DNA from: Ganoderma boninense
Taxonomy: Eukaryota; Basidiomycota; Agaricomycetes; Polyporales; Polyporaceae
DNA: 64,000 nucleotides
Assembly: GCA_002900995.3 (NCBI GenBank)
Contig: CM035304.1
Location: 2,822,823 to 2,886,822 of the forward strand
Direction: 5' to 3'
Shown here one piece after another: positions 45,249-55,390 of the stretch. The notes below the pieces were generated by a model. It did not search any database and had not been told where the DNA came from. It saw only the letters and a program-made list of their open reading frames with translations. Every line of letters starts with the position of its first letter. Positions within the stretch are counted from its first letter, which is position 1. The translations under genes and the position numbers were made by a program.

Positions 45249-46336
45249 CTACAGCACGGACGCCATCACGCCAGTGAGCAGGCTGGTCACCGTCGTAATC
45301 AAGTTCGCCGTCGGTGCGGGTGCGCTTCCCTTTGCCACTGACACTTCAGCGTCGGCCGCGGTTCCACTCGAAGCTGGGTCCGACGCCGTCAGCGGCCTCC
45401 ATGTTGCCGCCAGGATGGCCGTGTCAGTCGTCCCCTTCCCCGTACCGGTACCGGTGGCTGTGAGAGAGGGCTCCACGTGCCCAGCGGGAGTGGGTGGCAT
45501 CGCGGCCGACGCGGGTGTCGCAGACGTCGGACTCCACAGCTCGGGGGTCTGGCGTTCCCCCGGGGAGATGACCATGTAGTCGGAGAGCGGACTGGGGAGG
45601 ACGAGCTGAGCAGGGTCATTCAAGTCTATCGTCGACCAGGTGGACGTGCGGTCGGAGGCAGGTGGAGCGTCTCCCGAATCGTCAGCCTCGGCAGTGGGCC
45701 GCGAGAATGGCGTGGACGCATGGAGGGCGGCCGGGAGGACGTATGGGGGGTAGGGCCCGAGGCCGGTGTAGATGCGGCGGACGTTGGCCTCGAACTCGGG
45801 GAGTGTGTCGGGGTGCCAGATCTGGAGGTCCCACTCGAGGCAGGCGAGCAGGTCGCGCTCCATCTGGTTGATGTCCTCGAGCGCGAACAGCTTGTACGCG
45901 GAGAGCGACCACTGGTAGTTGCTGCGCGTGACGTCGAGGTTCGTCTTGGCGGCGACGATGTACGCGACGAGGAACAGCCGGTGCCCGCAGGGGACGTCGA
46001 GGGTGCGTGGCAGGCGCGCCTGACGCGCTCGACGAGGAAGAGCGCCGCGAAGGCCAGCGAGAGCGGGTAGCCGGCGCTGCGGATGACGCAGGCGATGAAC
46101 TGCTTGAGGGGGAGCGTGCTGGTCGGGGAGGCTGGCGGCAGTTCGGGGCAGTCGAAGAGGTGCTTGATGAAGTTGGTGCACACCCTGGCCGTCTCCTCCT
46201 GAGCGAAGTGTCGCTCCTAGTGAGGGTAGAGCAAACGATGGTCAATGGTGAGTGTCGATGATTGGATGCTTTTGCTCACCATGAGGCGCTGCTGCCTGGA
46301 AGTGGATGCGTTGGAAGCTCCAGGTCTTCTGGACAT
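45249..46336 (-). CDS. Pcl/Pho80-type cyclin 3 (one frameshift)
   Basis: Exon 1 (46336-46280) gives MSRRPGASNASTSRQQRLM, then an intron (donor GTGAGC, acceptor TCACTAG). Exon 2 begins at 46216 with ERHFAQEETARVCTNFIKHL, then LKQFIACVIRSAGYPLSLAF and AALFLVERV. Here, near 46015-46025, one base is missing, and the frame resumes as RTLDVPCGHRLFLVAYIVAA, KLFALEDINQMERDLLACLE and WDLQIW to the end of the cyclin box. A Pro/Thr/Ala-rich tail ends LLTGVMASVL. Both sides of the shift are well conserved against cyclins 1 and 2, so the break is either very recent or a sequence error. A TATA-like site lies 185 bases upstream. Confidence 0.8.
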
Positions 46337-46518
46337 GACGACTGTCGCGTGTCGGAGGAGGAATTTGTAGGCTACTGTCCAGAGGAGAGAATTCCCGGGT
46401 CGTCAAGAACGGTCCGAAGTCGGAGGTGGCTAAGTAGAACCGGGAGAGAGGGCGGGCAAGGGTAGATAACGGTGTAACGGCGACTCCAGCGGTGTCTCGG
46501 TCTCCGCACTCGAGGAGA

Positions 46519-46525
46519 CTTTATA
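46519..46525 (-). promoter_or_regulatory. TATA-like box of cyclin 3
   Basis: TATAAAG on the minus strand, about 185 bases before the start codon at 46336. All three cyclin genes have such a box. Confidence 0.35.
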
Positions 46526-47367
46526 CCCCACACAGCGGTGGCGTGGGAGGCGCTCAACGACGGGGAGTGCAAAAGCAACACCTTTGAGCATTGATACGTC
46601 TACACAACCGACAAAGCGGATGCGCGTGGAGGGACCGAACTACCGAATTACGCCAGGACGAGCTTACCGAAGTCTTCCAAAGCGTTGTGGAAAGTAAGCG
46701 GCGTGTTTCATTGGTTGCTGCGGAAGAATAAGTTTCGCACAGAAAAGCTGAACTTACCGCTAGTGTCGCTATTGTGGCCGGCAAAGCGTTGGCACAGGCT
46801 GGATGACACATGCCGCCGGCGCTGGTCCATGCGGACCATCTTCCTGTCGGTCATTGACCATCGTTGATGCGGCCCGAACTCGACCCAACAGATAAAGCGT
46901 ATGGGCACATATAGACCAAAACTATATCGTGCACAGGCGAAGATGAGATAGGAGGCGGGAACTTGAAGCTTGAAGGTTCCGAGGGCAATTGTCCGCAAGC
47001 AATAGCGCTGGTGGTCGAGCCGGCAGGCTGAGGTGGTTGCGAGGCAAGCCCCTTCGAGCGCCCATCGCCACAGCGGCCCCACGTGTACACATGGATCGAG
47101 ATCTCGCCGTTAGCACCAAGTTCGAGTTCAAGTTCAAGTTCAGTCCGTGACGATCCAACCGTCCTCGAACGAAGTTGCCTTAGGCGACCTCCAATTTCCG
47201 CCATCATATTCGCCGTACGTGCAGCAGCAGGCGTAGGCTGTCGCCTGGGCACCCCATACGCTGTAAGGCCACTCGGAGTCCTGAGGCTTCCCACTCGCTC
47301 CCCGGTTTCTGGTACCAACCTCGCAATTTCTCTACAACATCGACTGTCTACTAGCTCCGCCAAAGAT
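46526..47367. other. Divergent promoter region between cyclin 3 and PTRHD1
   Basis: No gene is seen. A short AGTTCGAGTTCAAGTTCAAG run (near 47120) is a small simple repeat. Confidence 0.4.
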
Positions 47368-48098
47368 ATGGCCGACTTGACGGGAGATGGCTCGACGGCG
47401 ACGCGGCGGCAACACAGCAGCCGCTCGTCATGCAGATCGTCGTCCGCCGCGACCTCCTCGAGGTTCGTCCTTCCTTCGAGTTGTTCTTTTTACTACAAGA
47501 CCCATCTATCCTCTCTGATCTCGTCTGAATGCACGTGTGCGCCACGATTTGTGCAGGATAGGCTGAAGGCTGGGGCGTAGGCCCGCTCATGGCCCAGGTC
47601 GCACACGCCACCTCCGCCGTAAGCCTCCTGTTGCGTCCACTTGCTGTCATTCTAGGTCTCATGCTTCTCTTTGGTGTTGCTGCTGTTGCAGGTGCTCCAC
47701 GAGACACGCGAGCGTCCGGAGAGCCAGGCGTACTTGGACGACCTCAAGAACATGCGAAAGGTGCGCCGCCCCCATCCAACTCGCCGTCGTTTCCCGGGTC
47801 GACAATTCACTCATCGATCGCTGGCCGCACCAGGTCGTCATGCAGGTGCACGGTGTCCTCTCCGCTTTGCCTTGTTGCACTGCGCAAAGCTGACCGACTG
47901 TTCGACGTAGACCGCGATCAGGCGAGCATCGAGCGTCTTGCGACCCTTCTCGCCGCGGCCGACCCGCCGATCGCGCACCACCTCTGGGTCGAGCAGCCGG
48001 AGAACATCCCGACGTGCCTCGCGCTCGCGCCGAACCGCCGCGACAGCAAGATCAAGAAGGCGCTCGATAAGTCTGGGGCGCGGCTGTGGAAGGGCTGA
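47368..48098 (+). CDS. PTRHD1: PTRHD1-like peptidyl-tRNA hydrolase (PTH2 fold)
   Basis: A small protein of the Pth2 family, subgroup PTRHD1; the parent family frees tRNA from stalled peptidyl-tRNA. Exons end or begin at good signals: to 47462, 47562-47618, 47692-47760, a 19-base exon 47834-47852 and 47911-48098. They join in frame as QPLVMQIVVRRDLL, AEGWGVGPLMAQVAHATSA, AYLDDLKNMRKVVMQVHD, then LLAAADPPIAHHLWVEQPEN and IPTCLALAP to the stop. The conserved WGxGPLxAQxxHA segment and the WxEQPEN signature are present. The start is unsure: the ATG at 47368 (MADLTGDG) is in another frame than the rest of exon 1, as if one base were missing between 47390 and 47420. Otherwise a further upstream exon exists. 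Confidence 0.8.
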
Positions 48099-48332
48099 GT
48101 GGTGCCAGTACTCAGTGGTGCCGGGCTCGCCTGATCCGAGATGGGTTGGGGAGGGCTCCTAGTAAGGATGGAGCGAAAGTGTATTGCTACATGATCACGA
48201 TTATGACATCTTCAATCTACGACTGGTCTTCCGAAGGAGGAGCGAGGAAATGAGACGGGGCCGGGCCCCCGGGAGAACAAACCCACACCAGTCACCACGC
48301 TGGGCCGTGGCTGGCCTCGGCACAGATGGTTG

Positions 48333-48899
48333 CTAGTACATCTCGAGGCTCATGCCGTCGTGGATCTCGTAATCTGCGAGCGTAATGTGGTCCTTGTAGA
48401 CCGTGTACCTGCATCGAATGGGCGCGGTCAGCTTCGTGTCGCCGAGAGGGAGTAACGGTAACGGTCGAGGGTACGGGAGCGGGAATGGGGACAGGGTAGT
48501 GACGATGCGAGGAAGAGGGGATCGGAGCACGCACCATTTCTTTAGCTGGATCTTGCTGGGGTCCGTTCCCGTTTGAGCCGCAATGAGCTTCTTGAGGTCG
48601 CCGACGGTGTCGTCGGGACTGCACTTCACACGGACTGCGGGGAGGGACACGGATGGTCGCCGATCAGCACGCGCGGCATGTCTCGGTGTAAGGCTGAGGA
48701 AACACACCTTTGCGCCCAAGACGGTCGTTCGCGATGACCTGCATCGACGATCATCCACCCGAGTATCCGCGCGAGTGATGTCGAGGAGCCAGGTCCAGCG
48801 TGGGGCGTGGTTTGCGGAATATTAGAACAGAATATCACGGTGAGCATGCCATTCAACGTAGAACAAGAACAATGCCATACTTACTTCGATAAGAGGCAT
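48333..48899 (-). CDS. HUB1: Ubiquitin-like protein Hub1/UBL5
   Basis: Hub1 is a non-conjugated ubiquitin-like protein that binds the spliceosome (Snu66, Prp38) and tunes splice-site choice. Four exons join exactly: 48899-48885 (MPLIE, donor GTAAGT), 48738 to about 48708 ([10 protein letters not shown]), about 48634-48536 ([20 protein letters not shown] to KIQLKKW) and about 48410-48333 ([20 protein letters not shown] then LEMY). The total is 73 residues, the usual length. The C-terminus carries the family's aromatic ending in place of the di-glycine of ubiquitin; here it ends in a single Tyr. The first exon is only 15 bases long. The identification is secure. Confidence 0.92.
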
Positions 48900-49478
48900 A
48901 ACAGCACAACAGCAGAGAGTGAGCAGGCGGGGAACAGGAAGCAAGTGGTCCAAGTCAAGATGGTAGCCCGGCTCAGGCGCGACGGCCCGATCGAGGAGAT
49001 TAAGCGCCTATAGTGTCTCAACCGAAAAAGGCAAGTGTGATGAAACCGCCGATTGAGGCGCGAGGCTGCGCGCGGCGAGGGCGGCTGCGGTAAGACGACT
49101 AGTATCACATCCGTAGATTGAGTTTGTAGTGATGTCAGGTCGAAACCATTATTCATGGCTTGCCAAAGGGAGGCCAATTAACCAGTGCCTGTCAAGTCGC
49201 CGCCAGTGTGAGTCATTTATTCCCCCTTCCTATCTAAAACATCATGCACTAAATAGATGGCGCATGCGGTTTGGCTGAGCTGTTGGTCAGTGGTTTTAGT
49301 CGACCTATGGGAAGTAATCTTGGACGCTACTTCGCGAACTTTCGTTGGTACGCCATGTAGTACCTACCATAATGTCATGGGCGGCACTGAGAGCGATTGT
49401 CCTCGCTTTAAGGCTGCGGCGTATGGCTTCTATACACCTAAGAATATTTCATATTACTCTTACACGGACCAGCCCCAT
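48900..49478. other. Spacer between Hub1 and the Tda10-like gene
   Basis: No gene is seen. It holds the Hub1 promoter and the 3' flank of the Tda10-like gene. Confidence 0.4.
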
Positions 49479-50523
49479 TTAGAATGTGCTGGTGCTGAGA
49501 ACCTCTCTATCCTCGCCGATCTGTACGCGCAGTCCGTGGCCGATCCACGGAGGGACCTTTCGCATGCCTGCAGCCTCCTCATAACCATCCGTCACTCCGT
49601 CGCCGAAAAAGACGTAGCCTGGAATATACCGGTCCACGAAGCTGTGTATCACGACATCAGCCGTTCGTCAAAGCGAAACCGGAAGACCTCGTACGCTGAG
49701 ACTTGCTCGTCGGTCATGCCCTTACCGCCATTCCGCGCCTTCATGTAGTGCTCCTGCTGCAGCCTCCACTTGTATATGTGGGTGTATGGATGTTCGTCGG
49801 GTGGCTTGATCTGCCGATGAATAGTCAGTATGATGACATCACGACCCTCCATGTCCCCCGTCCGCACCTGGATGAAAGCATCGAATAGATCCCACCACGA
49901 CACATAGCTCTTCAAACGCTCGTTGACATCGAGGACGTCCTCAACTCGGTAACCCCGCTTCTCGAAGAAGGCATCGCCGAGACCCATTACCGGGGCCGCG
50001 AACCGCCGCTCGACCTCCTCGCGGGATATCGGGTAGAAACCGGTGCACCAGCCCTCGAAGAGGACGACGTCCACGGGCGGCCTGACGACCACGCCGGAGG
50101 GCGCGCGGTCTCCCTCTCCGTCGAAGAGACTCTTGTCAAAGCTCGGTAGCTCAACCTGCGCCCCCGCGCCGGCAGCATCGTTGATGCGCTTGAGCTTGTG
50201 GAGGAGCTCCGTCCCGAGGGGCACGTCGTGCGTCCCCGGCTGGCCGCGCCCCTTGAGGAGAGCGTTCTGCGGGTGGGCGCGTGCGCAAGCGCGACGAGCC
50301 CGTCGTGTGTGAGGTAGAGATCGTCCAAGGAGAGAACTGCGACGGAGAGGCCGTGCGGCGACGATTGCAGGGTGTCCCGGAGGATGGACGTGAGGAAGGT
50401 CTTCCCGCTGCCCTGTGGGCCCTGGACGCCGACGATCAGGGGCGGGATGGCGGCGGCGGATACACCTTGTTGTTCGTGCTGCGCGCGGTGCGCGGCAAGT
50501 TGGGCGAGGACATGAGAGCTCAT
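49479..50523 (-). CDS. TDA10: Tda10/D-glycerate 3-kinase-like P-loop kinase (one frameshift)
   Basis: An ATP-binding kinase of the Tda10 (yeast YGR205W)/plant glycerate kinase family; the substrate in fungi is not settled. The start MSSHVLAQLAAHRAQ leads to PPLIVGVQGPQGSGKTFL, a Walker A motif. Then come VAVLSLDDLYL, NALLKGRGQPGTHDVPLG, PSFDKSLFDGEGDR, VVLFEGWCTGF and YKWRLQQEH. The true 3' end runs past the apparent stop. A 57-base intron follows LFDAFIQ, and another intron after DEQVSA joins to FVDRYIPGYVFFGDGV, with the stop at 49479. One base is missing near 50275 (GCGCCCACC on the coding strand), which breaks the frame before NALLKGRGQPG. All motifs are intact, so sequence error is likely. 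Confidence 0.82.
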
Positions 50524-51009
50524 GTGTCCTATCGCCTCGGGGGGAGACTCTGCTGCCTCAGGCTGCGATCGGCATGGGTCAAATGTAAGCCAAAGCGGTT
50601 ACAGTGAAAGCATGACATATACGTACTGTGCTAGACATCGCGATGGATATTTTCGCTCTTCCCTGACGCTATCTTCGTCGTGGTGTGAACGAAAGAGCGG
50701 AGGCCCGCAACTTGAATGCCCACCGCATGACTAGAAGTAGTTGACCTCCTTCGCGCCGAGGGTGTCTGCGCGGCCCGGTGGACGGTTTCTCGTCTAAGCG
50801 CGCACGGCAAACGCCGCGCCGCCGTGAAGAATAGCCGCTTACTGCGAGTGCCTGTCTTCAGTTTCGCAGACCTGGGCGCTGCTTCCGTACACGTTGTTCC
50901 ACTTCCCTCAGCGTCCACCCTCCCCTCCTCCTCCCACCTCACCCCGGTTTTCGTCCTCTGGTCTTTGATTCGGCTCTGAAGCGCGGCGTTTGTACCTACG
51001 ACAGTAAAA
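50524..51009. other. Divergent promoter region between the Tda10-like gene and RER1
   Basis: No gene is seen. The part just before RER1 is CT-rich. Confidence 0.4.
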
Positions 51010-52065
51010 ATGATGTCCTCGTCCGACCCAGAGGCCTCGGCAACCCCATTCCAACCGCTGGCCGCTCACCTCGCGAAGGCGCAACGCCAGTACCAGCAAT
51101 GGCTCGACAAGGTCACGCCGTTCGTCCTCTATCGGTGGATTGGGACCGCCGTCCTCCTCGCACTCTTCATGCTCAGGATTGTCGTCGCGCAAGGGGTGAG
51201 TGCGGTCTCAGTTTCGTGCCCAAGGCAGGCTTGCCTGACCGATCTCCATGCGCCCCCTCTCTTTCCGCCGCCTGCGACCCGTGAACAGTGGTATATCGGT
51301 GCGTCGCATCTCTTCTCGCCAATGTATGCTTATCCTAACGGGACCTTTGCAGTGTGCTGTGCGTATTTCGACGAAGTTTGAGCCAGCTGGAACGGGAGAT
51401 TGACCGCCACGGCATTAGACGCCCACGCAATTTACCTCCTCAACCTCTTCCTCGCCTTCCTCCAGCCCCGCTTCGACCCCTCCCTCCAGGACGACCTCCT
51501 CGCAGACGAGATCGAGGAGGGCGGCGAGTCCGCCTCGCCTCTCCCCTCCTCCCGCGACGACGAGTTCCGCCCTTTCGTCCGCCGCCTCCCCGAATGGCAG
51601 TTCTGGTGCGCATGTCCTCTTTCTTCTGTCCCGCTGTGTTCCCGAGCCCCAGCAATGGGCCCGCTGACTCTGTGTGGTGTAAAAACAGGCTATCTGCGAC
51701 GCGGGCGACGGTGGCGTCGATCTTCGCGAGCTTCTTCGAGATGTTCGACGTGCCCGTCTACTGGCCGATCCTCGTCGTCTACTTCTTTGTCCTCTTCCTC
51801 CTCACCATGCGCCGCCAAATACAGTACGTGTTCCCTCTCTTTTTTTCTCCACCCCCTTCCCCCTTTCCTTCCTGCCCTCCCTCTCCTCGTCCTGCCTCTG
51901 CGCCTTGTGTGCGGGCGGGCGGGCATGACGTGGCGGAGGCTCGATTCGAGACCGGTTCGCTGACGCGTCCTGTCGCCGCCCTCTCCCCTTCGCAGACACA
52001 TGATCAAGTACAAGTACGTGCCGTTCGACATCGGGCGCAAGGCGCGCTACGGCGGGCAGAGGTGA
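51010..52065 (+). CDS. RER1: Rer1, Golgi retrieval receptor for ER membrane proteins
   Basis: Rer1 is a four-span membrane protein of the early Golgi that returns escaped ER membrane proteins by COPI vesicles. Six exons join to 197 residues: 51010-51195, 51289-51298 (10 bases), 51353-51358 (6 bases), 51419-51605, 51689-51823 and 51996-52065. The protein reads WLDKVTPFVLYRWIGTAVLL, LRIVVAQGWYIVCYAHAIYL, LNLFLAFLQPRFDP, then an acidic loop, RPFVRRLPEWQFW, FEMFDVPVYWPILVVYFFVL and RRQIQHMIKYKYVPFDIGR. These are the conserved signatures, including the QHMxKYxYxPF tail that binds coat proteins. The codon sum is exact only with both micro-exons. The first ATG is followed at once by a second ATG. 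Confidence 0.92.
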
Positions 52066-53115
52066 AAAGACGGGCGCGCCCAGGGGTTGTGGTGTGTTGG
52101 ATAGATCGCACGAACTGTCTCGAGTCTTATGGGGTCCCGGTAAGCCCGTCCCTGTCCCTTCTACGTGAGATTGTGCGCGCTGATTCTGATGTTTGCGTCG
52201 GGTGTATGCGCTCGTACACAGACGGCCGGCACGCGCTTGCTACGACATAGAACGATTGCTACGCCTTACCATACCGAAGTGTCTTTATTTCCTCCATACG
52301 AGTAATACGAAGGCGCCGCCCGTGTGTCTGTACAGGTGTACGACCAGTTGCCACCGCGCGTTGTCATCTCGACTATGGGTGTGGAATGACATGGCAAAGC
52401 TACCAAGTACATCTCGCCGGACGTCACTAGAGATCCAGCATAAACAAGGGTATGTTGCATAAATTCTTGACCATTGTTCAGGCGTACTCAGCCTATGCCC
52501 CATAGATATCCAGCTGAGCACGTCCAAACGGTTGCGGCGAGGCTCGTCGTGTGGGCAGGTTGAGCCCGAGCCAAAGGCCACCACCCCCTAGCGACTCTGT
52601 CGGCATCTTTGACTGATTGCGGAAGAATGCGATCTCTCTTCCTTTGAGACGGCGAACGTCTGCAATACATTACGGCAGCCCTGCTGCTGCTACTGGCAGC
52701 ACTCGCAACCTGTGAGGGCTGCTGAGTGCTCCACCGACCTCGCACAAGCCGTGGCTTTTCACCCGCGCAGTTCCCGGCGCAATCGTTGGCCCTCCTACAC
52801 ACTACTTTGAGAATGTCAAGGTGGACCACGGGAGACAGCGGTAAACTGTAGTGTCGAAGTAGCGCGAGCGGAGACTCGGTGATGAATCAGTCGGAGTGTG
52901 AACGTATCATGTGTCTCAAAGCGGCGCATAGTCGGGGCTTAAAAACCTTTAAGCTAAGTATCGAGGTTGGACTACAGCTTGGACTGTACTTATACCCGTA
53001 CCGCTCGCGGCCGACTCGAATTGCTGCACAAAAGAGTACTCGTAGGACGAGTTTGCGACCTGGGTGAGCTCATCTATTGAAATGATCATTTCATAGTTAT
53101 GCAAATGTTTCGCAG
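52066..53115. other. Spacer between RER1 and an F-box gene
   Basis: No supported gene. A donor-like GTGAGC (53064) and an acceptor TTCGCAG just before the ATG at 53116 suggest an intron in the 5' leader of the next gene. Confidence 0.4.
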
Positions 53116-54914
53116 ATGGCTGTTCGCCAGGACGGCTCGGAGGCCCCACCGTTAGCCACCCCCCATGCTTCCGCATCCGAGACGATGTTGCCGCATGTTC
53201 TGCGCACACGTATTACTGAGGAGTTTGCCGAACTGGATGCAAGAGAGAAGGAGATAGCCCGCAAGCGGTTGGACTTGAGGCGGCTTTGGAACTCCTCCCT
53301 GCCCATATGCAGACTTCCCAACGAACTCCTTGTCCGGATTTTTGTCGAGTTCCTGGACGACAATCGAACAAGCTACGGTCACTGGCAGCCAAGCCTCCGA
53401 CGTCTTTCTATTGCATGGCCTGGTCTGATGCTCGTCTGCAGCCAGTGGCGCGACATTTTGGTATCGGCCGCGGCGTTCTGGCGGAGGATCGAGTTGAAGC
53501 GGCCTGTTGACTGGATGAAGCTGTGCCTGTCCCGTTCTGCACAAGCCTCTATAGACATCATTGGTGACTATCGCGACCCCTGTGATTTTGGCATGCTTTC
53601 TCCCCATGCACATCGGTTCAGAACATTCAGCCTCGAGATACGGTATTTTCCGGAACTACCGACGGCTCTCTCGACGATCTTCGGCGACAGCAGACCCGTC
53701 CTGGAGAACCTTCATTTCGCCCTCTTCGAGACTACGCCCAGCGACGTCGACCTTCAGCTCACCTCGCAGCGCTTTCCACGCCTGCGAAATGTAGAGCTCG
53801 CATCCGTGTGGCGCCCCGAGATCTGTCGCTCTTCCCCCAGCTCCGCATGCTGTCCCTATCACACTGCTCCCACCGCCTCTCCATCGACACCTTCCTCGAC
53901 GCGCTCGCAGCATGCACACACCTAGAAGAACTAGTCCTCAACGCCACGCTCGACCGCCTCTCGCCGGGCGACGCCTGGTCGCAAGCCACACCCGTCCCAT
54001 GGAGGCCGCCCATCGCCCTCCCGCGCCTCCGCAGGCTGGACCTGGCCGGGCACCCGCCCGCCCACACGTCCCGCTTCCTCGCCCACGTGCGCGTCCCGCC
54101 CTCGACGGCGCATCTCTGGCTCTGCGCGCTGTCGTTCTCGCACCCGCTCGAGCACCCGCTGAGCGCCGCGACGAGCATCCGCGCGATGCTGCCCCCCACC
54201 CCGTCCGCCACGCTCGGCGTCCTCGGTGCGGCGTGCCAGGCGCTGCTCACGGTCCAGGGAGACACGTACGAGATCCTCGCCGGGGGCGCGCGCACGAGCC
54301 TCAGCTCCGCGCTCGCCCCGATGCCGGCCTCGGACTCGGACTCGGGCGCAGGCTCGGATGACGGCGCGCTCGCCTCCCTGTCGCTCTTCCCCGGGGTCGA
54401 CGCGGGGGACCCCGCCGTGGGGGACCCGAACTGGGACGGGTACATGGCGCAGGGGCTGCACGACCTCGCCGCCGCGCTCGCGCACGCGCCGCTCACGCGG
54501 CTCGTCGTCGACGGGACGCACAAGTACGGGACCGCGGCCGCGTGGGCGCGCGTGTTCCGGACGTTTGCGCGCCTCGAGGAGCTCGACGTGCACGGGGTGC
54601 CCGCCTCGGACGTCGAGTGCGTCTTCCGCGGGCTCCGTGCTGCCTCCGAGGCTGCGGTCGCGTGCGCGAGCCTCAGGTGTGTCGTTGTCGAGGGGCGGGG
54701 GACGGTGGGCGCGTATGAGGCGGTGCGGGTGTGCTTCCGGGGCCGTGGCGCGAGGGGAGTGGTACTGGCGTTCCTCAGCCTGGCGTTGTGGGATGACGCC
54801 CCGGAGGACTCGGTCTTTGAAGCGCGTCGCAAGTGCATCGTGGACCTGGGCACAGCGGTTGAGCGCCTTCGCGTGGCGGACGACGGGGAAGATGGAATGG
54901 GCGTGCAGCCATGA
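53116..54914 (+). CDS. F-box-like/leucine-rich protein (one frameshift)
   Basis: The start MAVRQDGSEAPPLA leads to a short coiled coil (RITEEFAELDAREKEIARKR) and the F-box-like motif ICRLPNELLVRIFVEFL with LMLVCSQWRDIL and AAFWRRIEL. This is the commonest layout of Agaricomycete F-box proteins. Leucine-rich segments follow: FPRLRNVELASV, then FPQLRMLSLSHCSHRLSI, THLEELVLNATLD and LPRLRRLDLAGH. The frame changes near 53808 (GTGTGGCGCCCCG) by one missing base. Without that change the protein would end soon after ASVWRPEI. The second half has an acidic Ser/Asp insert (DSDSGAG), then LEELDVHGVP, and ends DGMGVQP. The whole would be about 600 residues. Confidence 0.7.
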
Positions 54915-54954
54915 GGTCTCACGGCGCGCAACTTGTACAGAAGGTCTATAGCTA

Positions 54955-55100
54955 GTTCTATGATAGTGCAGGGCAGGAATTGGCACAATCTCCACACAAA
55001 TGCGCATATAGGTCTGGTCCATCTGTATCTTTCGAGGTCTCTTGCATCTTAGAACAAAACGGGATGACGGCTCTGCGCTCCTTGGCGTAGTCTGGGAACG
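54955..55100 (-). pseudogene. Duplicated 3' tail of the steroid-reductase-like gene
   Basis: Reading on the minus strand, the frame FPDYAKERRAVIPF repeats the C-terminus FPDYPKERKAVIPF of the gene at 55391. The 3' flank is repeated as well (GCTAGTTCTATGATAGTGCAG against GCTAGTTCTACGACATGTGTCAATGATAATACAG). Only the last 20 or so codons and the 3' untranslated part are duplicated, about 330 bases downstream of the original. Confidence 0.65.
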
Positions 55101-55390
55101 CGCGCCGAGGTGCAATCAGTGGCCTTGGTCGTATGTCCATCGGGTGTACGACTAGTAATTACTAGTACTGCCGTGTTTTGAGGCCGCGAATCCATGTACA
55201 GCGCATGCCCTCGTCCGCCAAAGCACGTAATGATGATGAAGATGGGGCATAGCGGCACACTCAGAGGTCGCCGTGCTGAACAAAAGAGCTGGCTAGTTCT
55301 ACGACATGTGTCAATGATAATACAGCGTGGTCGTCCAACACAGTCCAAATGGGGAGGTTCTAGCGACATCGCAACGAAGTCCTGTCCACA

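Noticed and set aside
53759..55115. Long minus-strand frames of 412 and 394 codons opposite the F-box gene
   Set aside because: They are antisense shadows of a GC-rich coding region; their composition is rich in Arg, Ala and Pro without any recognisable motif.
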